This document shows, one piece after another, positions 1 to 11,249 of a stretch of 64,000 nucleotides of DNA (position 1 is its first letter; every line of letters begins with the position of its first letter). The DNA lies in the NCBI RefSeq assembly GCF_021155765.1, contig NC_060108.1, positions 25,507,025 to 25,571,024 on the forward strand, read 5' to 3'. The DNA comes from Diprion similis (taxonomy: Eukaryota; Arthropoda; Insecta; Hymenoptera; Diprionidae). The position numbers and the translations under genes were made by a program. The notes under the pieces are model-generated. The model ran no database searches, was not told the DNA's origin, and was given only the letters and a program-made list of their open reading frames with translations.

Positions 1-41
1 ACTTTTCAACATTGCCATTCTGATTAAGTAAATCTTCAGAT

Positions 42-1570
42 ATGCAATCGACATCTAGCCTTCAAGTACCGTCTGAGAGTACGTTGAGACATGCGATTCT
101 TCAATTGAAAGAACCAGTAGTCTTTAATAATTTGCTAAGAGATTCAAATGGCAAAAACTTGTGGAAATTCCTTGATTGGAATCTCAATGATCTCGCTGAA
201 AAACTTGGAGATTTAAAGCTGCCATTTAGAATTGGTCTCAATGCCAAAACGACGGTATATGAATTCAAACATTCATATTCTAGAATTTATGGGTGTATCA
301 ATATTTCAGACTCTTTCGTACTTTTAGGAACCACAATGGGACTTCAAATGTGATGTGAAGAACATGACCATGAGCAACTTTCTTGAAAATGTAGGATCTT
401 TAGTTGAGAGTAACAACTGGCAGTACTTTGATTACAAGTATATGCATGAATGGTTTAGTCATCATCCTGAAATACTTTCATCATTTGATTGGCAAAGATT
501 TGGGTTTGATCAACGGGGCGAAGATTCCACATTATGGATTGGAAGCCAAGGAGCACATACCAATTGCCATCAGGACACTTACGGTTGTAATCTAGTGGCT
601 CAAATACATGGAAGGTAACTAACAATTATGCATCGGTATTATTGACCTTCTTTAACATCGGTTGTTTACTGACACATATAACTATCTGTGCTATGATTTT
701 CTATCAAGTACAGAAAGCGATGGCTTTTATTTTCACCAGAGTCTAACAACAAACTAAAGCCAACAAGAGTCCCCTATGAGGAGTCAACAGTTTACAGTAG
801 CTTTAATTTATTTTGCCCATCAAAAGATGATGAAGAAGCTCTACTAAGAACTGACCCGAAAGCAAGGATGGTAATACTGGAACCTGGACAAGTATTACTG
901 GTCCCTAGTGGGTGGTGGCATTATGTTGAATCCATTGATTTAAGCGTCAGTGTCAATATATGGATTCCACTGTCGGCAGATTGTCATTCCAGACTCGGCG
1001 AGGCTCTTGTTAATTTAGTAGTTCAAGAGATTGGAAAAGGATTCATTCCTTCATCTGATGAAACACTTCACGCACCAAGTGAGGCTCTGCGATTGGTAAG
1101 AGCAATCTCTTTCATTATTTATGACTCGTTACATACAATAAAGCTATCGATTCTGAATTGAAACCATACTAATTCGTTGATTGAGCGCATTTGCATTGAA
1201 TCTATTTGGATTTCAGATAAAAACGTGTATTGAGAAGTGCAATGTTGAAAAAGTAGATTTACCGTCAGATAAAAAATTCAAAGAAACTCGATGGTCAGTG
1301 AAGGAGTTGGTCGAGCAATATTTTACTTATGTAACACCGATTCCTGTACTAAAAAATGAAGAATTGCAAGAATTACTTTCGAAAAATCGAGACAGGTTCT
1401 CAGACATTGAACACAAATATTTGGAAACGAATAGCTCCAACTGCAAACGTGATAAAGATGCTGACTGGGTGAATCAACAAATAAGAAATGACGTAGTTAA
1501 CGCCTTTTGTCATCCTGATATTATTAAGAAAGTGACGCACCTCATCCTACACTCAAGCCATCTGAGGTGA
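42..1570 (+). CDS. HSPBAP1: HSPB1-associated protein 1-like JmjC protein
   Basis: Four exons, 42-254, 328-614, 714-1095 and 1217-1570, join in frame to a 411-residue protein. Introns are 73-121 bp with GT-AG ends. ATG 42 is the first ATG after an in-frame TGA at 21-23, although a CAG just upstream could also be a splice acceptor of a 5' UTR exon. The protein follows human HSPBAP1 along its length: an N-terminal 'ILQLKEPVVFNN' block, then 'STLWIGSQGAHTNCHQDTYGCN', 'RVPYEES' and 'PGQVLLVPSGWWHYVESID'. The JmjC iron ligands are visible as His152 and Asp154 (CHQD) and the distal His236 (WWHY), so the oxygenase-type centre looks intact. In mammals the family binds the small heat-shock protein HSPB1. 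The enzymatic substrate is not established, so catalytic activity here is inference. The last exon (about 117 residues) is more variable, but its end resembles the conserved end of the family. The neighbour downstream is the satellite array. Confidence 0.9.
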
Positions 1571-1849
1571 TCTAGAACAACTAAATATGAGTTGTTAAGA
1601 TAATAGTTGTTAATATATGTTAAGTGTTATAATTGTACTGAATAATGAACAAATACCTCTCCTTTGCTCAAAATTATACTATATACATTTATGCATAAAT
1701 TGTCTAATTATGATTTCGACATCAAGAGATTTCGTTAATTTCTTTTTCGAATCACGCTAGTACATGGTTTTTGTCGACCAAAAAACAATGAGAAATTTTC
1801 TAATTAGGACTCCTAGGTCTAACGTTTGTAAGATTTTGTAGGTTTTGAA

Positions 1850-1855
1850 AATAAA
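1850..1855 (+). terminator. Candidate poly(A) signal of the HSPBAP1-like gene
   Basis: AATAAA lies 280 bp after the stop codon, just before the first diverged satellite monomer. The assignment rests only on position and hexamer. Confidence 0.35.
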
Positions 1856-1869
1856 TACGATAAATGGAT

Positions 1870-2285
1870 TGTACGCAATGCGGTCATAATTTTGCAAGAG
1901 AAAACGATTTCTTGTCGTGTAACGTCGCTGCCAACAGCAGATCGAACGTTACAGCCCATAAGCTTGGGTTTCTTCGTAACTTCTCAGCTGTTGATTCTAC
2001 ACCGTTTTAGATGTCTTGTTCACATGCCTGGGGGTCCAATTGGTTTGAAGATGTTCATTAAGTTCGATTTCGAGACGAGAGATTTTTGCTAAGCAAAAAA
2101 AAAAAAACACAATAAGGCTAACTCCTCTGAACTTTTGGTGAAAATTTTCACGATTTCTGAAGATGCTAAATCAATTCTTTGATGCCCTATTTCGATGTAA
2201 TTTTGCGAGAGAAATCTATTGCGCATAGTCCGAATGCGCTGCGAGCAACGGATAAAGAGTTACAGTCAAAAAACATCGAATTCGT
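1870..2285. repeat. Diverged solitary monomer of the 312-bp satellite family
   Basis: This stretch can be aligned by eye to the array consensus. Shared blocks include 'cctgggggtc', 'cgagacgag', 'aaggctaactcct', 'gccctatttcgatgtaattt', 'gcgagagaaatc' and 'gctgcgagcaacg'. It carries many substitutions and an A-rich insertion near 2095-2107, so it is far older than the array units. It is followed by the tail module at about 2312-2503 rather than by another monomer. Confidence 0.7.
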
Positions 2286-2311
2286 AACTAGGTTTTCGGA
2301 AAGTAGGGGAA

Positions 2312-2503
2312 GGAAAATGACGAATTTAGAGCTACAAAGTATTTGTTTCAATTCAGTTACAGTTTATTCAATATGCCTTGATTCTAGTACAAGTGTTCAG
2401 GTGTCTCGGTATAGTACGTCAACAAGTTGTCAAATAATATAGAAATAAATGAAGAAACAAGATAGAAAAATGATTGAACACTCTCTAATGAAGTTGACTA
2501 TAT
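2312..2503. repeat. Tail module, copy 1
   Basis: Non-tandem sequence after the solitary monomer, homologous to about 8840-9012 beyond the main array. Shared stretches include 'cagtttattcaatatgcctt' (copy 2 has g for the central c), the 'agtacaa.tgttc.ggtg' region, 'caacaagttg' and 'agaatgattgaaca'. The same order of monomer then tail at two sites implies an ancestral unit containing both. Confidence 0.65.
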
Positions 2504-2714
2504 ATTATACGACTATTATATGCTCCAGCAGCGTAGGATAGAAAGTAGCATATAAGATGGCAATTTTTATAGTTTGTAAGTATGTATTGAGTTCTGCACT
2601 GCGCACAGGTGAGATGTATGTATACATCGGCAGGATTAGATATGTATAAAATTGTATTGTTTTATATAACTTTGGATGGAATAAATGAATGGGGAAATAA
2701 ATAAGTGTGTGTTT
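2504..2714. other. Spacer between tail module copy 1 and the array
   Basis: AT-rich, with several ATATAT and TGTATG stretches and no open frame of note. No feature recognised. Confidence 0.5.
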
Positions 2715-5700
2715 TCCTCGTATCTCCTCAGCTGTCGGTCCTACGCTTTGTTTCTTATCTTTTCTGCATTTCTGAAAGTCCGAATCGTTTATTACCGGTC
2801 AGACAAATCAATTCAGAGACATAAAATTTTTAGATCCGAAAAAATTTAAGGCTGACCCCTTTGTATTTTTTGTGAAAATTGGAACCTTTTTGAAAAATGT
2901 TAGAAACAATTCGTCGATGCTGCATATCGACGTAATTTCGAGGGAGAAATCGATTGCGCACAGTCCGAATACGCTGCGAGCAACGTATCGAGAGTAACAG
3001 CCGAAAAACGAAAGACATATTGACACCATTTTTTTGCTGCTGGTCTTTGCGTCGTAATGTCTCTGCTGTGGGCCTACGCTCTTTTTTACGTGTTTTCTGA
3101 GTTCCTGGGGGTCGATTTAGTCTAGAAAGAGTCAGACAAATCGATTCCAAGACGAAAAATTTCCGGCTCCGAAAATGACCAGAAAAGTAAGGCTAACCCC
3201 TTTGGATTTTTGACAAAAATTTCGACGATTTTGGAAAGTGCTGCGATCAATTTTTGCATGCCCTATTTTGACGTAGTTTTGCGAGAGAAATCGATCAAGC
3301 GCAGTCCCAATACGCTGCGAGCAATAGCTCAAAAGTTACGGGCAAAAAACTGCTCATTTTCATCCTCATTTCTCTGCTGTTTGTCCTACGTTCTTTTTCA
3401 AGTGTTTTCTGAGTTCCTGGGGGTCAAATTAGTCTAGAAAGGGTCATACCAATCGATTCCAAGACGAGAAATTTCCGGCTCCGAAAATGACCAGAAAAGT
3501 AAGGCTAACCCCTTTGGATTTTTGGCAAAAATTTCGACGATTTTGGAAAGTGCTGCGATCAACTTTTGCATGCCCTATTTCGACGTAATTTTGCGAGAGA
3601 AATCGATTAAGCGCAGTCCCAATACGCTGCGAGCAATGGCTCAAAAGTTACAGGCAAAAAACTGCTCATTTTCATCCTCATTTCTCTGCTGTTGGTCCTA
3701 CGCTCTTTTTCATGTGTTTTCTGAGTTCCTGGGGGTCGAATTAGTCTAGAAAGGGTCATACAAATCGATTCCAAGACGAAAAATTTCCGGCTCCGAAAAT
3801 GACCAGAAAAGTAAGGCTAACCCCTTTGGATTTTTGGCGAAAATTTCGACGATTTTGTAAAGTGCTGCGATCAACTTTTGCATGCCCTATTTCGACGTAA
3901 TTTTGCGAGAGAAATCGATCAAGCGCAGTCCCAATACGCTGCGAGCAATGGCTCAAAAGTTACAGGCAAAAAACTGCTCATTTTCATCCTCATTTCTCTG
4001 CTGTTGGTCCTACGCTCTTTTTCATGTGTTTTCTGAGTTCCTGGGGGTCGAATTAGTCTAGAAAGGGTCATACAAATCGATTCCAAGACGAAAAATTTCC
4101 GGCTCCGAAAATGACCAGCAAAGTAAGGCTAACCCCTTTGGATTTTTGGCGAAAATTTCGACGATTTTGTAAAGTGCTGCGATCAACTTTTGCATGCCCT
4201 ATTTCGACGTAATTTTGCGAGAGAAATCGATTAAGCGCAGTCCCAATACGCTGCGAGCAATGGCTCAAAAGTTACAGGCAAAAAACTGCTCATTTTCATC
4301 CTCATTTCTCTGCTGTTGGTCCTACGCTCTTTTTCATGTGTTTTCTGAGTTCCTGGGGGTCGAATTAGTCTAGAAAGGGTCATACAAATCGATTCCAAGA
4401 CGAAAAATTTCCGGCTCCGAAAATGACCAGAAAAGTAAGGCTAACCCCTTTGGATTTTTGGCGAAAATTTCGACGATTTTGTAAAGTGCTGCGATCAACT
4501 TTTGCATGCCCTATTTCGACGTAATTTTGCGAGAGAAATCGATTAAGCGCAGTCCCAATACGCTGCGAGCAATGGCTCAAAAGTTACAGGCGAAAAACTG
4601 CTCATTTTCATCCTCATTTCTCTGCTGTTGGTCCTACGCTCTTTTTCATGTGTTTTCTGAGTTCCTGGGGGTCGAATTAGTCTAGAAAGGGTCATACAAA
4701 TCGATTCCAAGACGAAAAATTTCCGGCTCCGAAAATGACCAGAACAGTAAGGCTAACCCCTTTGGATTTTTGGCAAAAATTTCGATGACTTTGGAAAGTG
4801 CTGCGATCAATTTTTGCATGCCCTATTTCGACGTAATTTTGCGAGAGAAATCGATCAAGCGCAGTCCCAATACGCTGCGAGCAATGGCTCAAAAGTTACA
4901 GGCAAAAAACTGCTCATTTTCATCCTCATTTCTCTGCTGTTGGTCCTACGTTCTTTTTCAAGTGTTTTCTGAGTTCCTGGGGGTCAAATTAGTCTAGAAG
5001 GGGTCATACAAATCAATTCCAAGACGAAAAATTTCCGGCTCCGAAAATGACCAGAAAAGTAAGGCTAACCCCTTTGGATTTTTGGCAAAAATTTCGACGA
5101 TTTTGGAAAGTGCTGCGATCAATTTTTGCATGCCCTATTTCGACGTAATTTTGCGAGAGAAATCGATCAAGCGCAGTCCCAATACGCTGCGAGCAATGGC
5201 TCAAAAGTTACAGGCAAAAAACTGCTCATTTTCATCCTCATTTCTCTGCTGTTGGTCCTACGTTCTTTTTCAAGTGTTTTCTGAGTTCCTGGGGGTCAAA
5301 TTAGTCTAGAAAGGGTCATACAAATCAATTCCAAGACGAAAAATTTCCGGCTCCGAAAATGACCAGAAAAGTAAGGCTAACCCCTTTGGATTTTTGGCAA
5401 AAATTTCGACGATTTTGGAAAGTGCTGCGATCAACTTTTGCATGCCCTATTTCGACGTAATTTTGCGAGAGAAATCGATTAAGCGCAGTCCCAATACGCT
5501 GCGAGCAATGGCTCAAAAGTTACAGGCAAAAAACTGCTCATTTTCATCCTCATTTCTCTGCTGTTGGTCCTACGCTCTTTTTCATGTGTTTTCTGAGTTC
5601 CTGGGGGTCGAATTAGTCTAGAAAGGGTCATACAAATCGATTCCAAGACGAAAAATTTCCGGCTCCGAAAATGACCAGAAAAGTAAGGCTAACCCCTTTG

Positions 5701-8640
5701 GATTTTTGGCAAAAATTTCGACGATTTTGGAAAGTGCTGCGATCAATTTTTGCATGCCCTATTTCGACGTAATTTTGCGAGAGAAATCGATCAAGCGCAG
5801 TCCCAATACGCTGCGAGCAATGGCTCAAAAGTTACAGGCAAAAAACTGCTCATTTTCATCCTCATTTCTCTGCTGTTGGTCCTACGCTCTTTTTCATGTG
5901 TTTTCTGAGTTCCTGGGGGTCGAATTAGTCTAGAAAGGGTCATACAAATCGATTCCAAGACGAAAAATTTCCGGCTCCGAAAATGACCAGAAAAGTAAGG
6001 CTAACCCCTTTGGATTTTTGGCAAAAATTTCGACGATTTTGGAAAGTGCTGCGATCAATTTTTGCATGCCCTATTTCGACGTAATTTTGCGAGAGAAATC
6101 GATCAAGCGCAGTCCCAATACGCTGCGAGCAATGGCTCAAAAGTTACAGGCAAAAAACTGCTCATTTTCATCCTCATTTCTCTGCTGTTGGTCCTACGTT
6201 CTTTTTCAAGTGTTTTCTGAGTTCCTGGGGGTCAAATTAGTCTAGAAAGGGTCATACAAATCAATTCCAAGACGAAAAATTTCCGGCTCCGAAAATGACC
6301 AGAAAAGTAAGGCTAACCCCTTTGGATTTTTGGCAAAAATTTCGACGATTTTGGAAAGTGCTGCGATCAATTTTTGTATGCCCTATTTCGACGTAATTTT
6401 GCGAGAGAAATCGATTAAGCGCAGTCCCAATACGCTGCGAGCAATGGCTCAAAAGTTACAGGCAAAAAACTGCTCATTTTCATCCTCATTTCTCTGCTGT
6501 TGGTCCTACGCTCTTTTTCATGTGTTTTCTGAGTTCCTGGGGGTCGAATTAGTCTAGAAAGGGTCATACAAATCGATTCCAAGACGAAAAATTTCCGGCT
6601 CCGAAAATGACCAGAAAAGTAAGGCTAACCCCTTTGGATTTTTGGCAAAAATTTCGACGATTTTGGAAAGTGCTGCGATCAAGTTTTGCATGCCCTATTT
6701 CGACGTAATTTTGCGAGAGAAATCGATCAAGCGCAGTCCCAATACGCTGCGAGCAATGGCTCAAAAGTTACAGGCAAAAAACTGCTCATTTTCATCCTCA
6801 TTTCTCTGCTGTTGGTCCTACGTTCTTTTTCAAGTGTTTTCTGAGTTCCTGGGGGTCAAATTAGTCTAGAAAGGGTCATACAAATCAATTCCAAGACGAA
6901 AAATTTCCGGCTCCGAAAATGACCAGAAAAGTAAGGCTAACCCCTTTGGATTTTTGGCAAAAATTTCGACGATTTTGGAAAGTGCTGCGATCAATTTTTG
7001 TATGCCCTATTTCGACGTAATTTTGCGAGAGAAATCGATTAAGCGCAGTCCCAATACGCTGCGAGCAATGGCTCAAAAGTTACAGGCGAAAAACTGCTCA
7101 TTTTCATCCTCATTTCTCTGCTGTTGGTCCTACGCTCTTTTTCATGTGTTTTCTGAGTTCCTGGGGGTCGAATTAGTCCAGAAAGGGTCATACAAATCGA
7201 TTCCAAGACGAAAAATTTCCGGCTCCGAAAATGACCAGAAAAGTAAGGCTAACCCCTTTGGATTTTTGGCAAAAATTTCGATGATTTTGGAAAGTGCTGC
7301 GATCAATTTTTGCATGCCCTATTTCGACGTAATTTTGCGAGAGAAATCGATTAAGCGCAGTCCCAATACGCTGCAAGCAATGGCTCAAAAGTTACAGGCA
7401 AAAAACTGCTCATTTTCATCCTCATTTCTCTGCTGTTGGTCCTACGCTCTTTTTCATGTGTTTTCTGAGTTCCTGGGGGTCGAATTAGTCTAGAAAGGGT
7501 CATACAAATCGATTCCAAGACGAAAAATTTCCGGCTCCGAAAATGACCAGAAAAGTAAGGCTAACCCCTTTGGATTTTTGGCGAAAATTTCGACGATTTT
7601 GTAAAGTGCTGCCATCAACTTTTGCATGCCCTATTTCGACGTAATTTTGCGAGAGAAATCGATTTAGCGCAGTCCCAATACGCTGCGAGCAATGGCTCAA
7701 AAGTTACAGGCAAAAAACTGCTCATTTTCATCCTCATTTCTCTGCTGTTGGTCCTACGCTCTTTTCCATGTGTTTTCTGAGTTCCTGGGGGTCGAATTAG
7801 TCTAGAAAGGGTCATACAAATCGATTCCAAGACGAAAAATTTCCGGCTCCGAAAATGACCAGAAAAGTAAGGCTAACCCCTTTGGATTTTTGGCGAAAAT
7901 TTCGACGATTTTGTAAAGTGCTGCGATCAACTTTTGCATGCCCTATTTCGACGTAATTTTGCGAGAGAAATCGGAGAAGCGCAGTCCCAATACGCTGCGA
8001 GCAATGGCTCAAAAGTTACAGGCAAAAAACTGCTCATTTTCATCCTCATTTCTCTGCTGTTGGTCCTACGCTCTTTTTTATGTGTTTTCTGAGTTCCTGG
8101 GGGTCAAATTAGTCTAGAAAGGGTCATACAAATCAATTCCAAGACGAAAAATTTCCGGCTCCGAAAATGACCAGAAAAGTAAGGCTAACCCCTTTGGATT
8201 TTTGGCGAAAATTTCGACGATTTTGTAAAGTGCTGCGATCAACTTTTGCATGCCCTATTTCGACGTAATTTTGCGAGAGAAATCGATTAAGCGCAGTCCC
8301 AATACGCTGCGAGCAATGGCTGAAAAGTTACAGGCAAAAAACTGCTCATTTTCATCCTCATTTCTCCGCTGTTGGTCCTACGTTCTTTTTCAAGTGTTTT
8401 TTTGAGTTCCTGGGGGTCGAATTAGTCTAGAAAGGGTCATACAAATCGATTCCAAGACGAAAAATTTCCGGCTCCGAAAATGACCAAAAAAGTAAGGCTA
8501 ACCTCTTTTGATTTCTCGCGAAAATTTCGATGACTTCGAAAAGTGCTAGAATTAATTCTTTAAGGCACTATTCCGACGTAATTTTGCGAGAAAAATCGAT
8601 CAAGCGCAGGCTGTATACGCTGCGAGCAACGAATCGAGAG
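2715..8640. repeat. 312-bp tandem satellite array, about 18-19 units
   Basis: The landmark 'tctagaaagggtcatac' (with small variants) starts at 3121, 3433, 3745, 4057, 4369, 4681, 4993, 5305, 5617, 5929, 6241, 6553, 6865, 7177, 7489, 7801, 8113 and 8425/8426. The step is exactly 312 bp until one extra T near 8400. Central units are nearly identical; the first unit (about 2715-3030) and the last (about 8490-8640) are clearly diverged, as expected if unequal exchange homogenises the centre. Because 312 is divisible by 3, every unit keeps the same frames open: an antisense frame of about 63-66 codons and a sense frame of 75 codons. These are products of the period and not evidence for genes. The array lies between the convergent HSPBAP1-like and CYB5D1 genes. 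Confidence 0.95.
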
Positions 8641-8701
8641 TTACAGCCAAAAAACGATAGAATCTGCTTCTGAGAGTTCGCTCGAAAACAGAGATTGACT
8701 G

Positions 8702-8788
8702 ATGGATCGCTTGTGATGTTCTCGCTGTATGTCTGAATGCATGCTTACTTGTTCGAGAGAGTTTGTGATCGCTTGCTGAGCGATCCAT
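8702..8788. repeat. Inverted repeat with nested hairpin at the array edge
   Basis: ATGGATCGCT (8702-8711) is mirrored by AGCGATCCAT (8779-8788). Inside the right part GATCGCT (8767-8773), a 5-nt loop and AGCGATC (8779-8785) form a second, tighter hairpin. The segment sits between the last diverged monomer and tail module copy 2 and is absent from the regular units. Confidence 0.6.
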
Positions 8789-8839
8789 TGATCGAAAGTA
8801 ATGACAAAAAAAATAATTTGCAATCACTTCTTAAAGAGG

Positions 8840-9012
8840 AAGGAAAGATAAATGACAAACTCATAGATTCAAAGTTTTAGTTTCAGTTTATTGAATATGC
8901 CTTAATCGTAGTACAAATGTTCTGGTGCCAGTGTCTTATGATACTTTAACAAGTTGCCTGAGTGGTGTAAGACAAAAGAATGATTGAACATTACATAAGA
9001 AATCCAACTATC
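8840..9012. repeat. Tail module, copy 2
   Basis: Homologous to about 2312-2503 (see copy 1), with moderate divergence spread along its length. It follows the last diverged monomer and the 8702-8788 inverted repeat. Confidence 0.65.
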
Positions 9013-9017
9013 AAAAA

Positions 9018-9130
9018 AATTTTTGCTTAGAAAGGCGCAGAAAAAATAAAGGCAACTCATTTGGGTTTTTCGTCATCATTTTTACCGATTCACGAAGAGA
9101 TTAGTGGATTCATTCGAAGCGTTGGCGAGA
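9018..9130. repeat. Partial, strongly diverged satellite monomer
   Basis: 'tttttgcttag', 'aaaggcaactcatttgg' and the following 'ttttaccgattcacgaag' align with the solitary monomer at about 2085-2170. Only about 110 bp can be aligned. It starts immediately after tail copy 2, giving the order monomer, tail, monomer. Confidence 0.45.
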
Positions 9131-9633
9131 GTCGGCCAATCAGAGTCTGCTAGATCAAAAAGGCATATTATGCTTTCTTCAAGTGTATATACTTTAAGAC
9201 ACACATACCTATAACCCAGGAATATCTTTGTTCGTAAAAATGGTCTCAATTCATGTTTTTCAACTTGTTAATAGTGAAATGAAATCGCCAGAGTGTCAAG
9301 AGTATGAATTGATCAATGCAAGACGGGATCCAAAGAATTGGCAAAATTCACCTTCGTCTTATATTTCTAGGTAATATATACTACCCATCTTCAGAGGATC
9401 AAGCCCCTGTATAAATGAAAGATCTATTTAAACGTACAATCATTTTTATAGAAAGGTTTTCAGTTTCACCATCACAAAGATTCATAATGTTCAACTGAAA
9501 TTTCACAAGGTGGTGAGACTTGATCATAGAAGTTTAGTCTTTTGAACCCGTTAGCTGACAGAGTTTCAACAAGACTGCTAAATGAGACCTATTTTTGAAT
9601 AAAAACCATCTCGTCTGCCAGCAATAAGATCCA
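9131..9633. other. Intergenic spacer
   Basis: AT-rich DNA between the satellite region and the 3' end of CYB5D1. No convincing open frame, repeat or RNA gene was seen. Confidence 0.5.
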
Positions 9634-9639
9634 TTTATT
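9634..9639 (-). terminator. Candidate poly(A) signal of CYB5D1
   Basis: AATAAA on the minus strand begins 17 nt past the stop codon, giving a very short 3' UTR if used. Confidence 0.4.
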
Positions 9640-9655
9640 TGTCATTTTGTCAATT

Positions 9656-10403
9656 TCAAGCCTCAGTAAGATCGTCGTTGTAGTAGCAAAGCAGGCAAGG
9701 TATATAAAAATCATCTGGAAGTCCAGCGGCAATGAATCGATCTCTCTCATCAGGGATCCCATTTTCGGTCAAGGTGCAGCGAGAATCAATGTCTTTTCCT
9801 TCGAATTTCCAAGTATACGAAGCGCCATGGTTGTTAAAGCCCAAAAACCGTTCCTGGATGCGTTCGATGTTGTCCTCCTCGCAAACCTGTACACGGTAAT
9901 TATTACCCTAGTCCAACATTGACGAAGATAAACCCCGGTTTCAGCTTTCCACTTTCTCGTCCACTCTGTCTTTTTATGCTCACCGATATCACTGCCTGGG
10001 TACCGACGAGGACGTTCAAGACCTTGCAGGGTCTCGGATTGCTAGTAAGACTACCGATCTTGTATCTTTCTTCTAGCCACCATGGGCAGCGATCCAAGGG
10101 TCGCCAGGACGCAGTTGGTGCCACAGGATTGACGTCAGGAATAGGTCCATGCGGACAGTAAGGCACGGCGACTCCTGTTACTGGATGAATGTAGTGTCGG
10201 ATATCATTTACGCGGTGATCAAACCAGTGGCTTATGTCTTTGCCAGCGTGGGCGAGGATCGGTTTGATCTGATCACTGTCCTGATACATGCTGCAGAGAT
10301 CTGTCAAGTCGTAAACACCCCCGAGGTAGGAAACCCAACAGTCCTTCGGGGAGTTGTGGATCACCACCTCCGTTGGTAGATAGTAACGCTCCATCATAGT
10401 CAT
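9656..10403 (-). CDS. CYB5D1: Cytochrome b5 domain-containing protein 1
   Basis: Two exons, 10403-9984 and 9886-9656, are separated by a 97-bp intron (donor GTGAGC, acceptor ACAG, phase 0) and give 216 residues; the human protein has 228. ATG 10403 follows an in-frame TGA 33 nt upstream with no earlier ATG. The match to the family is clear throughout: 'YYLPTEVVIHNSPKDCWVSY', then 'VYDLTDL', 'AGKDISHWFD', 'DIRHYIHPVTG', 'NHGASYTWKFEGKD', and the C-terminal 'YYNDDLTE'. The b5-like domain occupies roughly residues 6-75; the classical HPGG haem motif is replaced by the family's HWFD-type segment. CYB5D1 proteins are linked to cilia and flagella, so expression in ciliated neurons or sperm is a reasonable inference. 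It is head-to-head with the MBOAT7 gene, 846 bp apart. Confidence 0.93.
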
Positions 10404-11249
10404 TCCATGCAGGTTGTACCACGGGGCTCGATTTCAGCGTACATTTCGTATATTCGATCCCCGGAACACGAGCCATTGCATTGAAAAGTTATATGATTGA
10501 TCGTCTTTTCATCGAAACCACATTTGTTTCCTCGTGAGCGGGAAGTAAAGAGGGCCATGAGTATGTTATATTTAGAGATCACGTCAAAATATACAACAAT
10601 CTTCTTTATCGATCAGCTACAAACGCAATTTCTATTTTATTACTCGCCGCAGAAGCATGAAAGCAGGAACGTGGATAAGCCGATACACGCGGGACCTTCC
10701 TTTACCTTCTAGAAGTAAGCTGAATATGAAATTTCTACTTTGCATGGTTTCATTATCCGTATAATAGTGGCATTATTGTTGACTTCCCCACTGTGCTACC
10801 TTCAGTTAGTTAAGTATCTTTTATTCAGTCCTACCCAAAATAAACGTTTATTTTAGATATGATGTGTATTTACCCAGAGGAGGAGGCTATCGGCCATCAA
10901 ATATTTGAGCTAAATCAAGTATATGGCATTCGTTTGCACACAGTAGCTGCTACCGCTTTACAATACAGTCGCAAGGTCGCAACCATGCAGTAAGAGTCCC
11001 TACCCTGAATTATGCCTACCGGCATTGAGAGATACACGCTTACGCGCATGTGTGTGATGCTCACTCCATAAAACTGTACTTATTATTAGTGGCTGCGGCA
11101 CACGCACCAAGCAGTCGGTAGTCACGCCGTGCGCCTCGGATCGACTGGACTGACTGGCTGGCATTTGCAACTAGCGAGTTGCTATTTACATGGGACTGAC
11201 GGCTACTCGACATTGAAAAATTCCGCACCGAGCCGACCCGTGAAGAAAA
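10404..11249. promoter_or_regulatory. Shared upstream region of CYB5D1 and MBOAT7
   Basis: 846 bp between two divergent start codons must hold both 5' UTRs and core promoters. GC content rises close to the MBOAT7 start (about 11090-11249), where short direct repeats of 'gactgg/ctgactgg' occur. No TATA box at a convincing position was recognised. Confidence 0.5.

Noticed and set aside
3132-8012. Repeated 63-66-codon antisense and 75-codon sense open frames
   Set aside because: They exist only because the 312-bp period is a multiple of three and the units are nearly identical. There is no start context, splice logic or family match, and edge units lose the frames.
2715-8640. CRISPR array
   Set aside because: Units are contiguous 312-bp repeats without short repeats alternating with unique spacers, in an animal genome.
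8640-9012. Helitron terminus
   Set aside because: A hairpin is present but no CTRR end follows it and no 5' TC terminus or helicase remnant was seen.
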